DNA of 64,000 bases from Streptomyces sp. NRRL S-1022 (GTDB lineage: Bacteria > Actinomycetota > Actinomycetes > Streptomycetales > Streptomycetaceae). The notes below the pieces were generated by a model, which saw only the letters and a list, made by a program, of their open reading frames with translations, made no database searches and was not told the origin of the DNA. Positions 43,868 to 52,721 of the stretch are shown here, in pieces. The translations under genes and the position numbers were made by a program. Location: contig NZ_JOIU01000008.1 in the NCBI RefSeq assembly GCF_000720135.1, positions 434,001 through 498,000 on the forward strand. The letters run 5' to 3'. Each line of letters opens with the position of its first letter. Positions within the stretch are counted from its first letter, which is position 1.

Positions 43868-45127
43868 CTACGCCGTGCGGACCGCCGCCCCCTGCTCCGG
43901 CTCCGTCTCCGCCCGGCCCGGCGCCGCGTGCTCCTGCGGCAGGCGGCGCATGAGGACGCCGTAGCCGAGCCCCGCCGCCGTCCCGACGCCCGCGCACATG
44001 GCCCACAGCCAGCCCGCGCCGAGGTGGTCGATGACCGCGCCCGACATCAGCGGGGCGACGAGCGCGGCGACGGACCAGGAGAGCGTGTACATGCCCTGGT
44101 ACCGGCCGCGGCCGTGCAGCGGGGAGAGGCGGACGACCAGGCCCGTCTGGGTCGGGGCGCTGACGATCTCGGCGAGGGTCCACACGCACACGGTGACCAT
44201 GAAGACGCCGACCGAGCCGGCGAAGGCGGTCAGCCCGAAGCCGTACCCCGCGAGGAGCGAGGAGGCGACCAGCAGGGTGCGCGGGTCGCGGTGCTCGATG
44301 AACCGGGTGACGGGGATCTGCAGGGCGACGATCAGAATGCCGTTGACGGCGATGGCCAGGCCGTAGTCGGCGGCCGAGAACCCGGCCCGCCCCATGGCCA
44401 CCGGCAGCCCGACCGAGCCCTGCTGGAAGATCAGCGCGACGAGGAAGGACAGTCCGACGACGGCCATGTACCGCCCGTCCCGCAGCACCGTGCCGAGGCC
44501 GACCTCCGCCTCCGCCTGCCGGGCCGTGGGCGCCGGCCGCGACTCGGGCAGCTTCGCGAAGACGACGGCCGCGCAGGCCAGGGTCATCCCCGCCTCGATC
44601 AGGAAGCCGGCGCGATAGCTGACCTCGGCGATGAACCCGGCGGCCATGGAGGAGACCGCGAAGCCGAGGTTGATCGCCCAGTAGTTGAGGGAGAAGGCCC
44701 GCACCCGGTCCTCCGGGCGGACGATGTCGGCCATCATCGCCTGCACGGCCGGCCGGGAGGCGTTGGAGGCCATGCCGACGAGGAAGGCGACGCCGGCGAT
44801 GGCGACCGGATCGGTCATGAAGCCGAGCAGCGCGACGGAGGCGGCCGTGGCGGTCTGCGCGACGAGCAGCGTGGGCCGTCGGCCGAGCCGGTCGGCCATC
44901 ACCCCGCCGCCCAGCGAGGAGACGACCCCGCCGAGCCCGTGCAGGGAGGCGACCAGACCGGCGTACGAGGCCGAGTACCCGCGGTCGAGGGTCAGGTACA
45001 GGGCCATGAACGTGGCCACGAACGCGCCCAGCCGGTTGACGAGGGTGCTGGTCCACAGCCACCAGAACGCCGGGGGCAGCCCCGAGACGGATTCGCGGAC
45101 GGCGCGTCTCGCACGGGCTGGTGACAT
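43868..45127 (-). CDS. Major facilitator superfamily transporter
   Basis: A 419-residue, 12-helix MFS protein of the drug-exporter type. Motif A is seen as GGVMADRLGRRPTLL after helix 2; the first helix pair is FWWLWTSTLVNRLGAFVATFMALYLTL. No binding-protein or enzyme partners are adjacent. The start at MSPARARR has GGTGGGGG upstream; a longer frame adds 14 residues. Substrate unknown; arabinose-efflux/multidrug DHA1-like families are the closest by pattern. Confidence 0.9.
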   Translation of the reverse strand: MSPARARRAVRESVSGLPPAFWWLWTSTLVNRLGAFVATFMALYLTLDRGYSASYAGLVASLHGLGGVVSSLGGGVMADRLGRRPTLLVAQTATAASVALLGFMTDPVAIAGVAFLVGMASNASRPAVQAMMADIVRPEDRVRAFSLNYWAINLGFAVSSMAAGFIAEVSYRAGFLIEAGMTLACAAVVFAKLPESRPAPTARQAEAEVGLGTVLRDGRYMAVVGLSFLVALIFQQGSVGLPVAMGRAGFSAADYGLAIAVNGILIVALQIPVTRFIEHRDPRTLLVASSLLAGYGFGLTAFAGSVGVFMVTVCVWTLAEIVSAPTQTGLVVRLSPLHGRGRYQGMYTLSWSVAALVAPLMSGAVIDHLGAGWLWAMCAGVGTAAGLGYGVLMRRLPQEHAAPGRAETEPEQGAAVRTA

Positions 45128-45204
45128 CGAGGATCCCCCACCTCTGTAAGCAGCTCTGATCGAGATCACAACTTACAAACGGGGGCCTCGGCGGCACCAC
45201 TCAA

Positions 45205-47154
45205 TTAGCGGACGGCGTCCATCGGGCCGCGGGCGGACGTACGGCGCGACGGGCGGCGGCGCCGCACGGGCGCCTCCCGTCCCGCGGCCGGGTACGACGG
45301 AGTCCGGGCCGCCCGCTCGAAGCGGCTCGGGAACGGGTACTTCCGCTCCAGGAAGGTGCGGATGGCCGTCTGCGCCGCCGCCCGGTCCGCCGGGGCGGTG
45401 TCCACGTCGTTGAGGCAGAAGAAGTCCACGTCCTCACCGGCCGCGAGCCGCGCCAGCCGGCGCCGCATGTCCGGCGTGCCCAGCTGGACGTACCGGAAGC
45501 TGTACTCCGCCGGCACCGCCCGGCCCGTCGCGATCGCCCAGTGGTGGTGCAGCGTGGACGCCGGCGCGACATCGGTGGTGGACCGGAACCGCGAGTACGA
45601 CGTCCGCTGCAGCTCCTCGATCCCGAGGCTCTCCATCTCCCGCATGACCGACAGCAGCTGGGGGTGCGGGGTGTGCAGCGACTTGTGCGTGACGTACCTG
45701 CCGTGGAACCGCCGGATCACCTCGCGGGCGTTCTTCCCTGCCGAGTTCGGCGCCGGCTCCAGCGGGTGCGGGGCGCCGACGCCCAGCTTGAGCGGGGACA
45801 GCGGGATGCGGGCGATGCCGTTGCCGTGGAAGAAGTTCTCGGCACGCACCGGGCGGTTGATGAAGACGTCGTCGTTGAAGTAGAGGTACTGCTCCGACAG
45901 GCCGGGGATGTGGTGCAGCCGGCTCTCGATCGCGTGCGAGTTGAAGACGGGCAGCGCGTCCGCCGGGAGGATGTCCCGGTGGTCCACCACGGTCAGGCCC
46001 GCCGCGTCCGGGTCCAGCCAGGACGGCACCTGCGAGTCGGTCACGAGATAGATGTTCCGGATGAAACCGGCGTACATCTCCAGGGACCGCAGCGCGTACT
46101 TCAGCTCGTCGTGGCTGGTGTAGCGGGAGGCACCGGTCTCGCGTGGCGCGATCACGTTGTCGGACAGCGCCTGGTGGGCCCGGCGCTTCACGGCCATCAC
46201 CGGGTCGTCGCCGTCGACCCAGGTGTACACGGCGTCGACCGGGAAGCAGACCTGGTCGATCCCCGGCCCCGCGAACGCCGCGAACGTCGGCCCGGCGGAC
46301 CAGGGCCCACCGGCTCCGGCCGGCATCCGTCCCGCCTCCGCCGCCGTGCTCTGCTCCGGCATCGCGACCAGCGGCTGCTCCGGCGCCGTACCCGGGTCCT
46401 GCCCTGCGACCACGGCCGTCCGCCCGGACTCCGCGGCCGGCTGCCAGGAGTCCGCCGGCAGCACCTCGGACACGGCGTTGCGGCGCGGAGCGACCAGCGC
46501 CGGGCCGAAGTCGTCCTGCAACCGGGTCCCCGGCACCGTCAGGTGCGCCGGGTCCGCGCCCAGCTCCCGCCCGTACCGCCAGAACTCGATGTCACAGCCC
46601 GCCTCCAGCCCGCCGAGCACCTGCCCGCCGGGCCCCAGCCGCACCAGCCCGGCCCGCAGCACCGGCGCCCCGCGCAGCGCCCGCGGCAGCCGGCCGTCGG
46701 CCCACAGCACCGCGCTCGTCACCGCACCGTCCGGCGCCACCGCACCGACGTACGCGGCGCTGTGCGCGAAGTGCCGCCCCGCCTGGGCGAGGACCGCCTG
46801 GCGGTACGACTCCGCCACCCCGACCACCGGCCGCGGCACCCCGGGCCCCTGCTCGGCGGGGACCAGGAAGTACGGCACGCCCGCCGACTCCAGCAGGGCG
46901 CGCACCTGCTCAAGGTCGGCGGCGGCGGCCTCCGCCGCGGTGTACCCGGCGACCGCACGCCCGTACAGCCGTACCGGTCCGCAGGCGACCCGGCGCAGCC
47001 CCGGGACCGCGGCGCGCAGCCGGCGGCGGGCCGGGGCGGCGCGCAGCACCCAGAGGCGGGCCCACAGCCACAGCCGCAGGCGCACCAGGAGGTCCCGGAC
47101 GGCCCGCAGTCCCGGAGTCGGCGCCGCGAGACGGTGACGGAGGTCGATGGCCAT
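45205..47154 (-). CDS. Stealth-family sugar-phosphate transferase (1)
   Basis: A 649-residue Stealth protein. These transfer hexose-1-phosphate to a sugar, building phosphodiester-linked capsular or wall polymers. All four conserved regions are seen: CR1 DAVYTWVDGDDPVMAVKRR, CR2 SRYTSHDELKYALRSLEMYA, CR3 NSHAIESRLHHIPGLSEQYL plus YFNDDVFINRPV, and CR4 VDFFCLNDVDTAP. The first 290 residues are a variable Arg/Ala-rich part. The gene starts 13 bases after the stop of a paralogue, giving a two-gene operon. It probably makes a surface glycopolymer phosphate backbone. Confidence 0.92.
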   Translation of the reverse strand: MAIDLRHRLAAPTPGLRAVRDLLVRLRLWLWARLWVLRAAPARRRLRAAVPGLRRVACGPVRLYGRAVAGYTAAEAAAADLEQVRALLESAGVPYFLVPAEQGPGVPRPVVGVAESYRQAVLAQAGRHFAHSAAYVGAVAPDGAVTSAVLWADGRLPRALRGAPVLRAGLVRLGPGGQVLGGLEAGCDIEFWRYGRELGADPAHLTVPGTRLQDDFGPALVAPRRNAVSEVLPADSWQPAAESGRTAVVAGQDPGTAPEQPLVAMPEQSTAAEAGRMPAGAGGPWSAGPTFAAFAGPGIDQVCFPVDAVYTWVDGDDPVMAVKRRAHQALSDNVIAPRETGASRYTSHDELKYALRSLEMYAGFIRNIYLVTDSQVPSWLDPDAAGLTVVDHRDILPADALPVFNSHAIESRLHHIPGLSEQYLYFNDDVFINRPVRAENFFHGNGIARIPLSPLKLGVGAPHPLEPAPNSAGKNAREVIRRFHGRYVTHKSLHTPHPQLLSVMREMESLGIEELQRTSYSRFRSTTDVAPASTLHHHWAIATGRAVPAEYSFRYVQLGTPDMRRRLARLAAGEDVDFFCLNDVDTAPADRAAAQTAIRTFLERKYPFPSRFERAARTPSYPAAGREAPVRRRRPSRRTSARGPMDAVR

Positions 47155-47166
47155 GGCCGCGGCCCG

Positions 47167-48861
47167 TCAGCTCTGCTTCTCGAAGGGGCTCGGGAAGGGG
47201 AAGTAGTTCTCCAGGAACTCGTGCATCCGCACGCTGACCTGCTCCCGCTCCTCCGGCGGCACGTCGACGTCGTTCAGGCAGAAGAAGTCGAAGCGGCGGT
47301 TGCGGCGCAGGTCGTTCAGGCGGCGCTCGGCGTCCGGCCGGCTGATGTTCACGTAGCGGAAGCTGAACTTTCCGGGCACGCCCTGGCCGGTCATCAGCGC
47401 GTACTGGTAGAGCAGCGGCGCGGTCATGGCGATGTCCTGCGGCGAGCGGAACCGGGACGCGGTGGTGCGCCGGATGTCCTCCGGGAACAGCTCCTCCAGC
47501 GCCACCAGGGTGCCGCGCTGCTGCGGCAGCGGTGTGTGCATGAAGTTGTTCGTGGTCAGCCGCCCGAACTTCTCCAGCAGCAGCCGCCGCACGTTCTTGC
47601 TGGCGGAGTTGGTGGCGGTCTCCTCGGCGTGCGGCTTGCCGATACCGATCTTCAGCGGCGACACAGGGATCTTCATCAGACCGCTGCCGAAGAAGAAGTG
47701 CTCCGGGGTGACCCGGCGGCCGACGAAGACGTCGTCGTTGAAGTACAGGTAGTGCTCGGACAGGCCCGGTATGTGGTGCAGCCGGGTCTCGATGGCGTGC
47801 GAGTTGAACACGGGCAGCGCGTCCGCCGGGAAGATGTCGCGGTGGTCCACGACCGTGATCCCGGGGGCGGTGTCGTCCAGCCAGTGCGGCTTCTGGCCGT
47901 CGGTCACGATGTAGATGTGCCGGATGAAGTCGGCGTACATCGCGAGCGAGCGCAGCGAGTACTTCAGCTCGTCGTGGCTGGTGTAGCGGGAGGCGTTGGT
48001 CTCCTTGTCCAGGATCTCGGCGATGCCGTGCTCCTGGTACCGGGCCCGCTTGGCCCGCATCGCCGGCTCCTCGCCGTCCACCCAGGTGTAGACGACGTCG
48101 ACCGGGAAGGTCACCTGGTTCACGGTGGGCAGCGTCAGCGGGGCGAAGCTCGGCAGCTCCCGCTCGCCGACCGGCACGGTGACCGGCTTCTGCTCGGCCG
48201 CCGGCAGCACGTCCGTGATCCCGTTGTTACGGGGCGTGACGAGCGACTCGGCGAAGATGTCCTCGGACGCCTGCGGCTGCACCTTGGCCAGCCGCCGGGG
48301 CCCGTCGGCGGAGGCGAGCAGTGCCCCGCCGTCCTCCCAGAACTCCACGTCACAGGCCAGCTCCGGCCCGGCGAGAAGCTGGCCGGCGGGACCGAGGTGG
48401 TTCTCGCCGACGCGCAGCACCGGGGCGGTGCGCAGGGCGGCGGGCAGCACGCCGTCCAGGAACAGGGCCGGGTGCTTGAGCTGGCCGCCGGGCAGCGGCC
48501 GGCCGATGAACACGGCCGTCCCCGCGTGCCGCGTCTCCAGGGCGGTGAGCAGCCGCTCCCGGTCCACGGCGTTCACGCCGACCGTGTAGCGGGCCCTGGA
48601 CGACACCAGGAAGTAGGAGATCCCCTCCTGCTCCAGGGCGCCGACCACCAGGTCCAGGTTCGACGCGGCCGCCTCGGCGGCGGTGAACCGGTCCACGACC
48701 CGGCCGTAGAACTGCTGGCCGCGCACCGCGACCGGGCGCAGCACCGGATCCGTGACCGCGGCCTTGCGGCGCCGTCGCATGGTACGGAGCTGCCACACCC
48801 GCTCGGCGGCCTTCCGCTCGACTCGCGGTCGCATCCGCCGCGCAAAGGAACGCACGGTCAC
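47167..48861 (-). CDS. Stealth-family sugar-phosphate transferase (2)
   Basis: A 564-residue paralogue of the following gene, with CR1 PVDVVYTWVDGEEPAMRAKR, CR2 SRYTSHDELKYSLRSLAMYA, CR3 NSHAIETRLHHIPGLSEHYL plus YFNDDVFVGRRV, and CR4 FFCLNDVDVPPEE. GTG start with GAGGAG 8 bases upstream. First in the two-gene operon; the N-terminal 200 residues differ from the paralogue, so acceptor choice may differ. Phosphate-rich polymer synthesis close to the Pho regulon genes is notable but may be chance. Confidence 0.92.
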   Translation of the reverse strand: MTVRSFARRMRPRVERKAAERVWQLRTMRRRRKAAVTDPVLRPVAVRGQQFYGRVVDRFTAAEAAASNLDLVVGALEQEGISYFLVSSRARYTVGVNAVDRERLLTALETRHAGTAVFIGRPLPGGQLKHPALFLDGVLPAALRTAPVLRVGENHLGPAGQLLAGPELACDVEFWEDGGALLASADGPRRLAKVQPQASEDIFAESLVTPRNNGITDVLPAAEQKPVTVPVGERELPSFAPLTLPTVNQVTFPVDVVYTWVDGEEPAMRAKRARYQEHGIAEILDKETNASRYTSHDELKYSLRSLAMYADFIRHIYIVTDGQKPHWLDDTAPGITVVDHRDIFPADALPVFNSHAIETRLHHIPGLSEHYLYFNDDVFVGRRVTPEHFFFGSGLMKIPVSPLKIGIGKPHAEETATNSASKNVRRLLLEKFGRLTTNNFMHTPLPQQRGTLVALEELFPEDIRRTTASRFRSPQDIAMTAPLLYQYALMTGQGVPGKFSFRYVNISRPDAERRLNDLRRNRRFDFFCLNDVDVPPEEREQVSVRMHEFLENYFPFPSPFEKQS

Positions 48862-49130
48862 GTTCTGTGCTCCTCTTCCTGACCCCTCGACCTTCCTGGC
48901 GACAATGAGACACGCGAATGTGGCGAATGGTTGTACGAGAATTAACCCAAACTTAGCGAGGTGCGGAGCGGGCTCGAAGCCGGCTCTTGAGCGGCCGTGC
49001 TATGGCCGGGCCATCGCCGCGCCCCGGCGGTCCCCTGGCCATGCCCCTGCCGCCCCCCGGCCGTGTCCTGGCCTTGCGGCGACGCCCGCACGCGTCCCCT
49101 CCCGGGAACCCCTTAGGTAGGCTCGACGCC

Positions 49131-49892
49131 ATGGCCGACGCACCGTACAAGCTGATCCTCCTCCGCCACGGCGAGAGCGAGTGGAACGCGAAGAACCTGT
49201 TCACCGGCTGGGTGGACGTCAACCTCAACGAGAAGGGCGAGAAGGAGGCAGTCCGCGGTGGCGAACTCCTGAAGGACGCCGACCTCCTGCCCGACGTGGT
49301 CCACACGTCCCTCCAGAAGCGCGCGATCCGCACGGCCCAGCTGGCCCTGGAAGCCGCGGACCGCCACTGGATCCCCGTCCACCGCTCGTGGCGCCTGAAC
49401 GAGCGCCACTACGGCGCCCTCCAGGGCAAGGACAAGGCGGCGACGCTGGCCGAGTTCGGCGAGGAGCAGTTCATGCTCTGGCGCCGCTCGTACGACACCC
49501 CGCCCCCGCCGCTGCCGGACGACTCCGAGTTCTCCCAGGCGAACGACGCCCGCTACGCCTCCATCCCGCCGGAGCTGCGCCCGCGCACGGAGTGCCTGAA
49601 GGACGTCGTCATCCGGATGCTCCCCTACTGGTACGACGCGATCGTCCCCGACCTGCTCACCGGCCGCACGGTCCTCGTCGCCGCCCACGGCAACAGCCTG
49701 CGCGCCCTGGTCAAGCACCTGGACGGCATCTCCGACGCCGACATCGCGGGCCTGAACATCCCGACCGGCATCCCCCTCTACTACGAGCTGGACGCCGACT
49801 TCAAGCCGCTGACCCCGGGCGGCAAGTACCTCGACCCGGAAGCGGCAGCAGCCGCGATCGAGGCGGTCAAGAACCAGGGCAAGAAGAAGTAA
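49131..49892 (+). CDS. gpmA: 2,3-bisphosphoglycerate-dependent phosphoglycerate mutase
   Basis: A 253-residue histidine-phosphatase-fold glycolytic enzyme interconverting 3- and 2-phosphoglycerate. The phospho-His motif is [36 protein letters not shown] and the second His in [17 protein letters not shown] complete the site. ATG at 49131. The C-terminal codons NQGKKK and the hairpin that follows are repeated 10 kb downstream, marking this gene end as a probable insertion point of a genomic island. Confidence 0.97.
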   Translation: MADAPYKLILLRHGESEWNAKNLFTGWVDVNLNEKGEKEAVRGGELLKDADLLPDVVHTSLQKRAIRTAQLALEAADRHWIPVHRSWRLNERHYGALQGKDKAATLAEFGEEQFMLWRRSYDTPPPPLPDDSEFSQANDARYASIPPELRPRTECLKDVVIRMLPYWYDAIVPDLLTGRTVLVAAHGNSLRALVKHLDGISDADIAGLNIPTGIPLYYELDADFKPLTPGGKYLDPEAAAAAIEAVKNQGKKK

Positions 49893-49895
49893 GCC
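49868..49895 (+). repeat. Left copy of the island-flanking direct repeat (attL candidate)
   Basis: Covers the last codons and stop of gpmA. It matches 59828-59855 at 27 of 28 bases, with the inner 22 bases identical (CCAGGGCAAGAAGAAGTAAG and two more). The hairpin after it is also similar in the two places. Confidence 0.75.
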
Positions 49896-49903
49896 TGTAT
49901 CGA

Positions 49904-49946
49904 GCAAGCCCCTTGCCTGCGGTTTCGTCGCGGGCAAGGGGCTTGC
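49904..49946 (+). terminator. Hairpin terminator after gpmA
   Basis: A 14-base inverted repeat (49904-49917 and 49933-49946) with the loop sequence TGCGGTTTCGTCGCG, beginning 12 bases after the gpmA stop codon. A related hairpin with the same CTGCGGTTTC loop follows the right repeat copy. Confidence 0.85.
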
Positions 49947-50047
49947 TGTCGCTGTGAGGCCACCCCCTGGGCCGGCAACCACTCTGCCGCCGTCGGCCCG
50001 CGCCCGGGCCGGTCCGTACTGACGGGGCCGCCCCGCGTGACGCCGGC

Positions 50048-50608
50048 TCACCCTCCCCGGCGGGCCGAGACGATCTCGTCGACCGCACCGAGCACCAGGT
50101 GCCACGGATACTCGGCCGGCCTGCCCTGCCCCGGCTGGTTCGGAACGAAGCCGTCGTCCCCGTAGAGAACGCGCACACCCATCTCACGTAGCTCGGCGAT
50201 ACTCCGCGCGAACTGCCGGTGCCGCACGTAGGCCGCGTTCACGCAGGGCATCGCGACCATGGGGATGCCCTTGCCGATGCCCTCGGCGACGACGCCGACC
50301 ACGAAGTCCCGGGTGATGCCGAGGGCCCACGCGTTGACCGTGTTGAAGGTCGCCGGCGCCACCGCGATCACGTCCGCCTTGGGCCACACGTCCGGCTCGC
50401 CCGGCAGCTTGTAGGCACTGCGCACGGGGTGCCCGGTGATCCGCTCCAACTCCGGCCTCTGCGGCTCCAGCCAGCGCGCCGCGGTCGGAGTCAGCCCGAG
50501 ACACACGTCAAACCCCCGGCCCTGCGCATCCTCGACGACCGCCGCCATGCCAAACACCGGCGGGGCGGCGGAACCGAACAGGTAGAGGACGGGACGCGAT
50601 GTCGTCAT
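50048..50608 (-). CDS. Flavoprotein (phosphopantothenoylcysteine decarboxylase-like)
   Basis: A 186-residue HFCD-family flavoprotein. It opens RPVLYLFGSAAPPVFGMAAVV, has KADVIAVAPATFNTVNAWALG (the PAxANT-like FMN motif of this family, here PATFNT) and PMVAMPCVNAAYVRH, resembling the substrate clamp. It is shorter than a full Dfp/CoaBC and stands apart from coenzyme A genes. Family members also decarboxylate peptide C-terminal cysteines. It is divergent from an XRE regulator 113 bases away, a pairing common in Streptomyces accessory loci. Confidence 0.85.
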   Translation of the reverse strand: MTTSRPVLYLFGSAAPPVFGMAAVVEDAQGRGFDVCLGLTPTAARWLEPQRPELERITGHPVRSAYKLPGEPDVWPKADVIAVAPATFNTVNAWALGITRDFVVGVVAEGIGKGIPMVAMPCVNAAYVRHRQFARSIAELREMGVRVLYGDDGFVPNQPGQGRPAEYPWHLVLGAVDEIVSARRGG

Positions 50609-50721
50609 GCGCCCATCCGATCACACGTCACCATCGGATCGCTGGGCCCTGTGGGCGGAAGCCACGTACGCCTACAGGTCAGCGGGTACCGTTCCACCGG
50701 GTTCTCAGAACGGAGACCGGC

Positions 50722-51906
50722 ATGCCGACTCGGGACGACGACCACACGGGCGCACGCATCAAGGAGCAACGCAGACTGGCCAGGCTCACCCAACGGCAGC
50801 TGGCCGAGCGCCTCCCCTACTCCTACAGCTACTTGAACCAGGTCGAATGCGGGGCCCGTCCGGCCACGGCCGCCTTCGTCGCCGCCTGCGCCAGAGCCCT
50901 CCACATCGACGTGACCGTTCTGACCGGACAGCCGTACGTGACGGAACTGCGGCGCGACCGCCTCGCGGAGCTGGTCCGGCCCATCCGCGAGTCTCTGGAC
51001 CTATACGACCTCGGCCCCGTCCCTGATCTGACTCCCCGGCCGGCACAACAGCTCATCGCCGGGGCCGACCGCCTCTGCGCCGAGGTACGGGCCACCCGCC
51101 TGCGCAGCGCGGCCCGCGACCTCCCGGGGCTCATCGCCGAGCTGACCCACACGGCATGGACGGCCCCGTCCACGGAACTGTGGCAGGCGCTGTCCTCCGC
51201 TTACCGCACGGCGCACGACATCAGCGTGAAACTCGGCTACTACGACCTGTCCACGGTCGCTCTGGACCGGATGGACTGGGCGGCGCACCGTGCTTCCGAC
51301 CCATGTCTGGCCGCCGTGCGCCAGTACATGCGCGCCCTGGTCTACTTCCGCGAGGGCGAGTACCGGATCGGGCAACGCCTCCTCGCCGCCGGACATGATG
51401 TGATCGCGCAGCACGATTCCTCGCGGGAAGCGCTCGCCGTCGCCGGACAGTTGCACCTCGGCGGTGCCGTCATCGCCGCCCGCGCCGAGCAGCAGTCGTC
51501 CGTCGGGCAGCACATCGCCGAGGCGCACCGGATCGCGCAGCACATCGGCGACGCCTCCGAGGTGCACTGGCTCAGCTTCGGCCCAGCCAACGTCGCCCTG
51601 CACACGATGTCCGCCGCCGTCGAGATGTGCCAGTACGACGACGCCCTGAAGCAGGCCCGGATCATCAGCCTGCCTTCCCGGCTCCCTACGTCCCGCCGTG
51701 CCCACTTCCTCATCGAACGGGCCCGCGCCGAGATGGAGACCGGGCACACCGACGCCGCGTTGAAATCCCTCGTGGAAGCTCGCCGCCTGGCCCCCGAGCA
51801 GACCCGCTACCACCCCGCTGCCCGGGAGACGATCACCGGCCTGGTGCACCAGTCCCGCCGCACCCCCGAGACGCTCAACCACATGGCGGCCTGGGTCGGC
51901 TTCTAG
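50722..51906 (+). CDS. XRE-family regulator with helical-repeat sensor domain
   Basis: A 394-residue protein. The N-terminal HTH (KEQRRLARLTQRQLAERLPY then SYSYLNQVECGARPA) is followed by about 320 residues of helical, TPR-like repeats (VGQHIAEAHRIAQHIGDASE, QYDDALKQARIISLPSRLP, HTDAALKSLVEARRLAPEQ). This is the plan of peptide- or ligand-sensing Streptomyces regulators. CGGAG lies 6 bases before the ATG. Divergent from the flavoprotein and followed by two small genes. First gene rightward in the putative island. Confidence 0.87.
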   Translation: MPTRDDDHTGARIKEQRRLARLTQRQLAERLPYSYSYLNQVECGARPATAAFVAACARALHIDVTVLTGQPYVTELRRDRLAELVRPIRESLDLYDLGPVPDLTPRPAQQLIAGADRLCAEVRATRLRSAARDLPGLIAELTHTAWTAPSTELWQALSSAYRTAHDISVKLGYYDLSTVALDRMDWAAHRASDPCLAAVRQYMRALVYFREGEYRIGQRLLAAGHDVIAQHDSSREALAVAGQLHLGGAVIAARAEQQSSVGQHIAEAHRIAQHIGDASEVHWLSFGPANVALHTMSAAVEMCQYDDALKQARIISLPSRLPTSRRAHFLIERARAEMETGHTDAALKSLVEARRLAPEQTRYHPAARETITGLVHQSRRTPETLNHMAAWVGF

Positions 51907-52068
51907 CCGCTCTCAGAGCGCTCACAAAACTGTGAGCGTTCCTCCTCTCGCAGCTTGTCACCCTTTACTCACCCGTCGTCACGCCCTGCGAAGGCGACGA
52001 GGCGAGATGCGCCCCGGCGGCCGCGCCAACGACCCCGGGGCCGGCCAACGCTGCGAAGGAGCGTCGAC

Positions 52069-52275
52069 ATGGCGAACGCTACATCCCCGCCCCAGGACGA
52101 CCCGCCGACCACCAAGATGACCCTCAGGATCTACCGGGTGAACCGCTACGGCACCGTCACCCGCGAGTACGGCACGGTAAGCGTCGCGCCCCTCGCAGGG
52201 CCGCCACCGTTCACCTCCGCCTTCCCGCCGTGCGGGTGCCCGGACTGCCGCTCCTCGGAGGCGGATCCCCGGTGA
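52069..52275 (+). CDS. Small hypothetical protein
   Basis: A 68-residue protein: MANATSPPQDDPPTTKMTLR, then IYRVNRYGTVTREYGTVSV and a C-terminal CGCPDC-like motif (PPCGCPDCRSSEADPR) that could bind zinc. AAGGAG lies 8 bases before the ATG. Its stop overlaps the next GTG by four bases, so the two form a translationally coupled pair. Function unknown; similar small pairs accompany XRE regulators in streptomycetes. Confidence 0.7.
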   Translation: MANATSPPQDDPPTTKMTLRIYRVNRYGTVTREYGTVSVAPLAGPPPFTSAFPPCGCPDCRSSEADPR

Positions 52276-52721
52276 TTCGCTCCGTGAAGAGCGGCACCTC
52301 GACGCTCACTGAAGACGGGCAACAGCCGCCGAGGCAGGCGGTGCGGTACGGCTATTGGTGCGAGTGCTGGACCGAGGACCTGACCGAGCAGCGGGGGCGG
52401 GCGCTGCTGGCATCGTTCGACGCGTACTCGGCGTCCCAGGCGGACCGTTGGGTAGCGGTCGCACTCCGCACGATCTCTCCGGCCCTGGACGCGGACGCCT
52501 CCGACGAGGCATGGGAGTGGCTGTACGAGGGCCGCATCGAAACCCGCCGAGCCCTGTTGCGGGCGGAGCCGTGCAAGGTGTCTGTCACCCACGCCAGGAC
52601 CAGGATCACGTGGACGATCCGACCGGTGCTCTTCCTGCCGCTGGCTTGCCGTCAGGACACCGAACTACCGGCGTGCGCATACCGATTCAAGGCCCACGCG
52701 ACCGTGTCGGATCCCAGCTGA
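52272..52721 (+). CDS. Hypothetical protein, C-terminus cut by an IS element
   Basis: A 149-residue protein with a Trp/Cys patch (YGYWCECWTEDLTEQRG), an acidic helix (ALDADASDEAWEWLYEG) and the segment SVTHARTRITWTIRPVLFL. It starts at GTG overlapping the upstream stop. The last four residues (SDPS) and the stop come from the inverted-repeat end of the IS481 element, so the natural C-terminus is lost. Whether the shortened product works is unknown. I do not recognise the family. Confidence 0.65.
   Translation: MIRSVKSGTSTLTEDGQQPPRQAVRYGYWCECWTEDLTEQRGRALLASFDAYSASQADRWVAVALRTISPALDADASDEAWEWLYEGRIETRRALLRAEPCKVSVTHARTRITWTIRPVLFLPLACRQDTELPACAYRFKAHATVSDPS

Noticed and set aside
42740..45200. 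Extended frames antisense to, or out of frame with, the ANTAR and MFS genes
   Set aside because: No start signals and low-complexity Arg/Pro/Gly text; GAF-ANTAR and MFS genes explain the region.
45541..48882. Very long plus-strand frame (over 1100 codons) across both Stealth genes
   Set aside because: It is the complement of two genes with clear Stealth motifs; its own text is repetitive Arg/Val/Gly with no domain.
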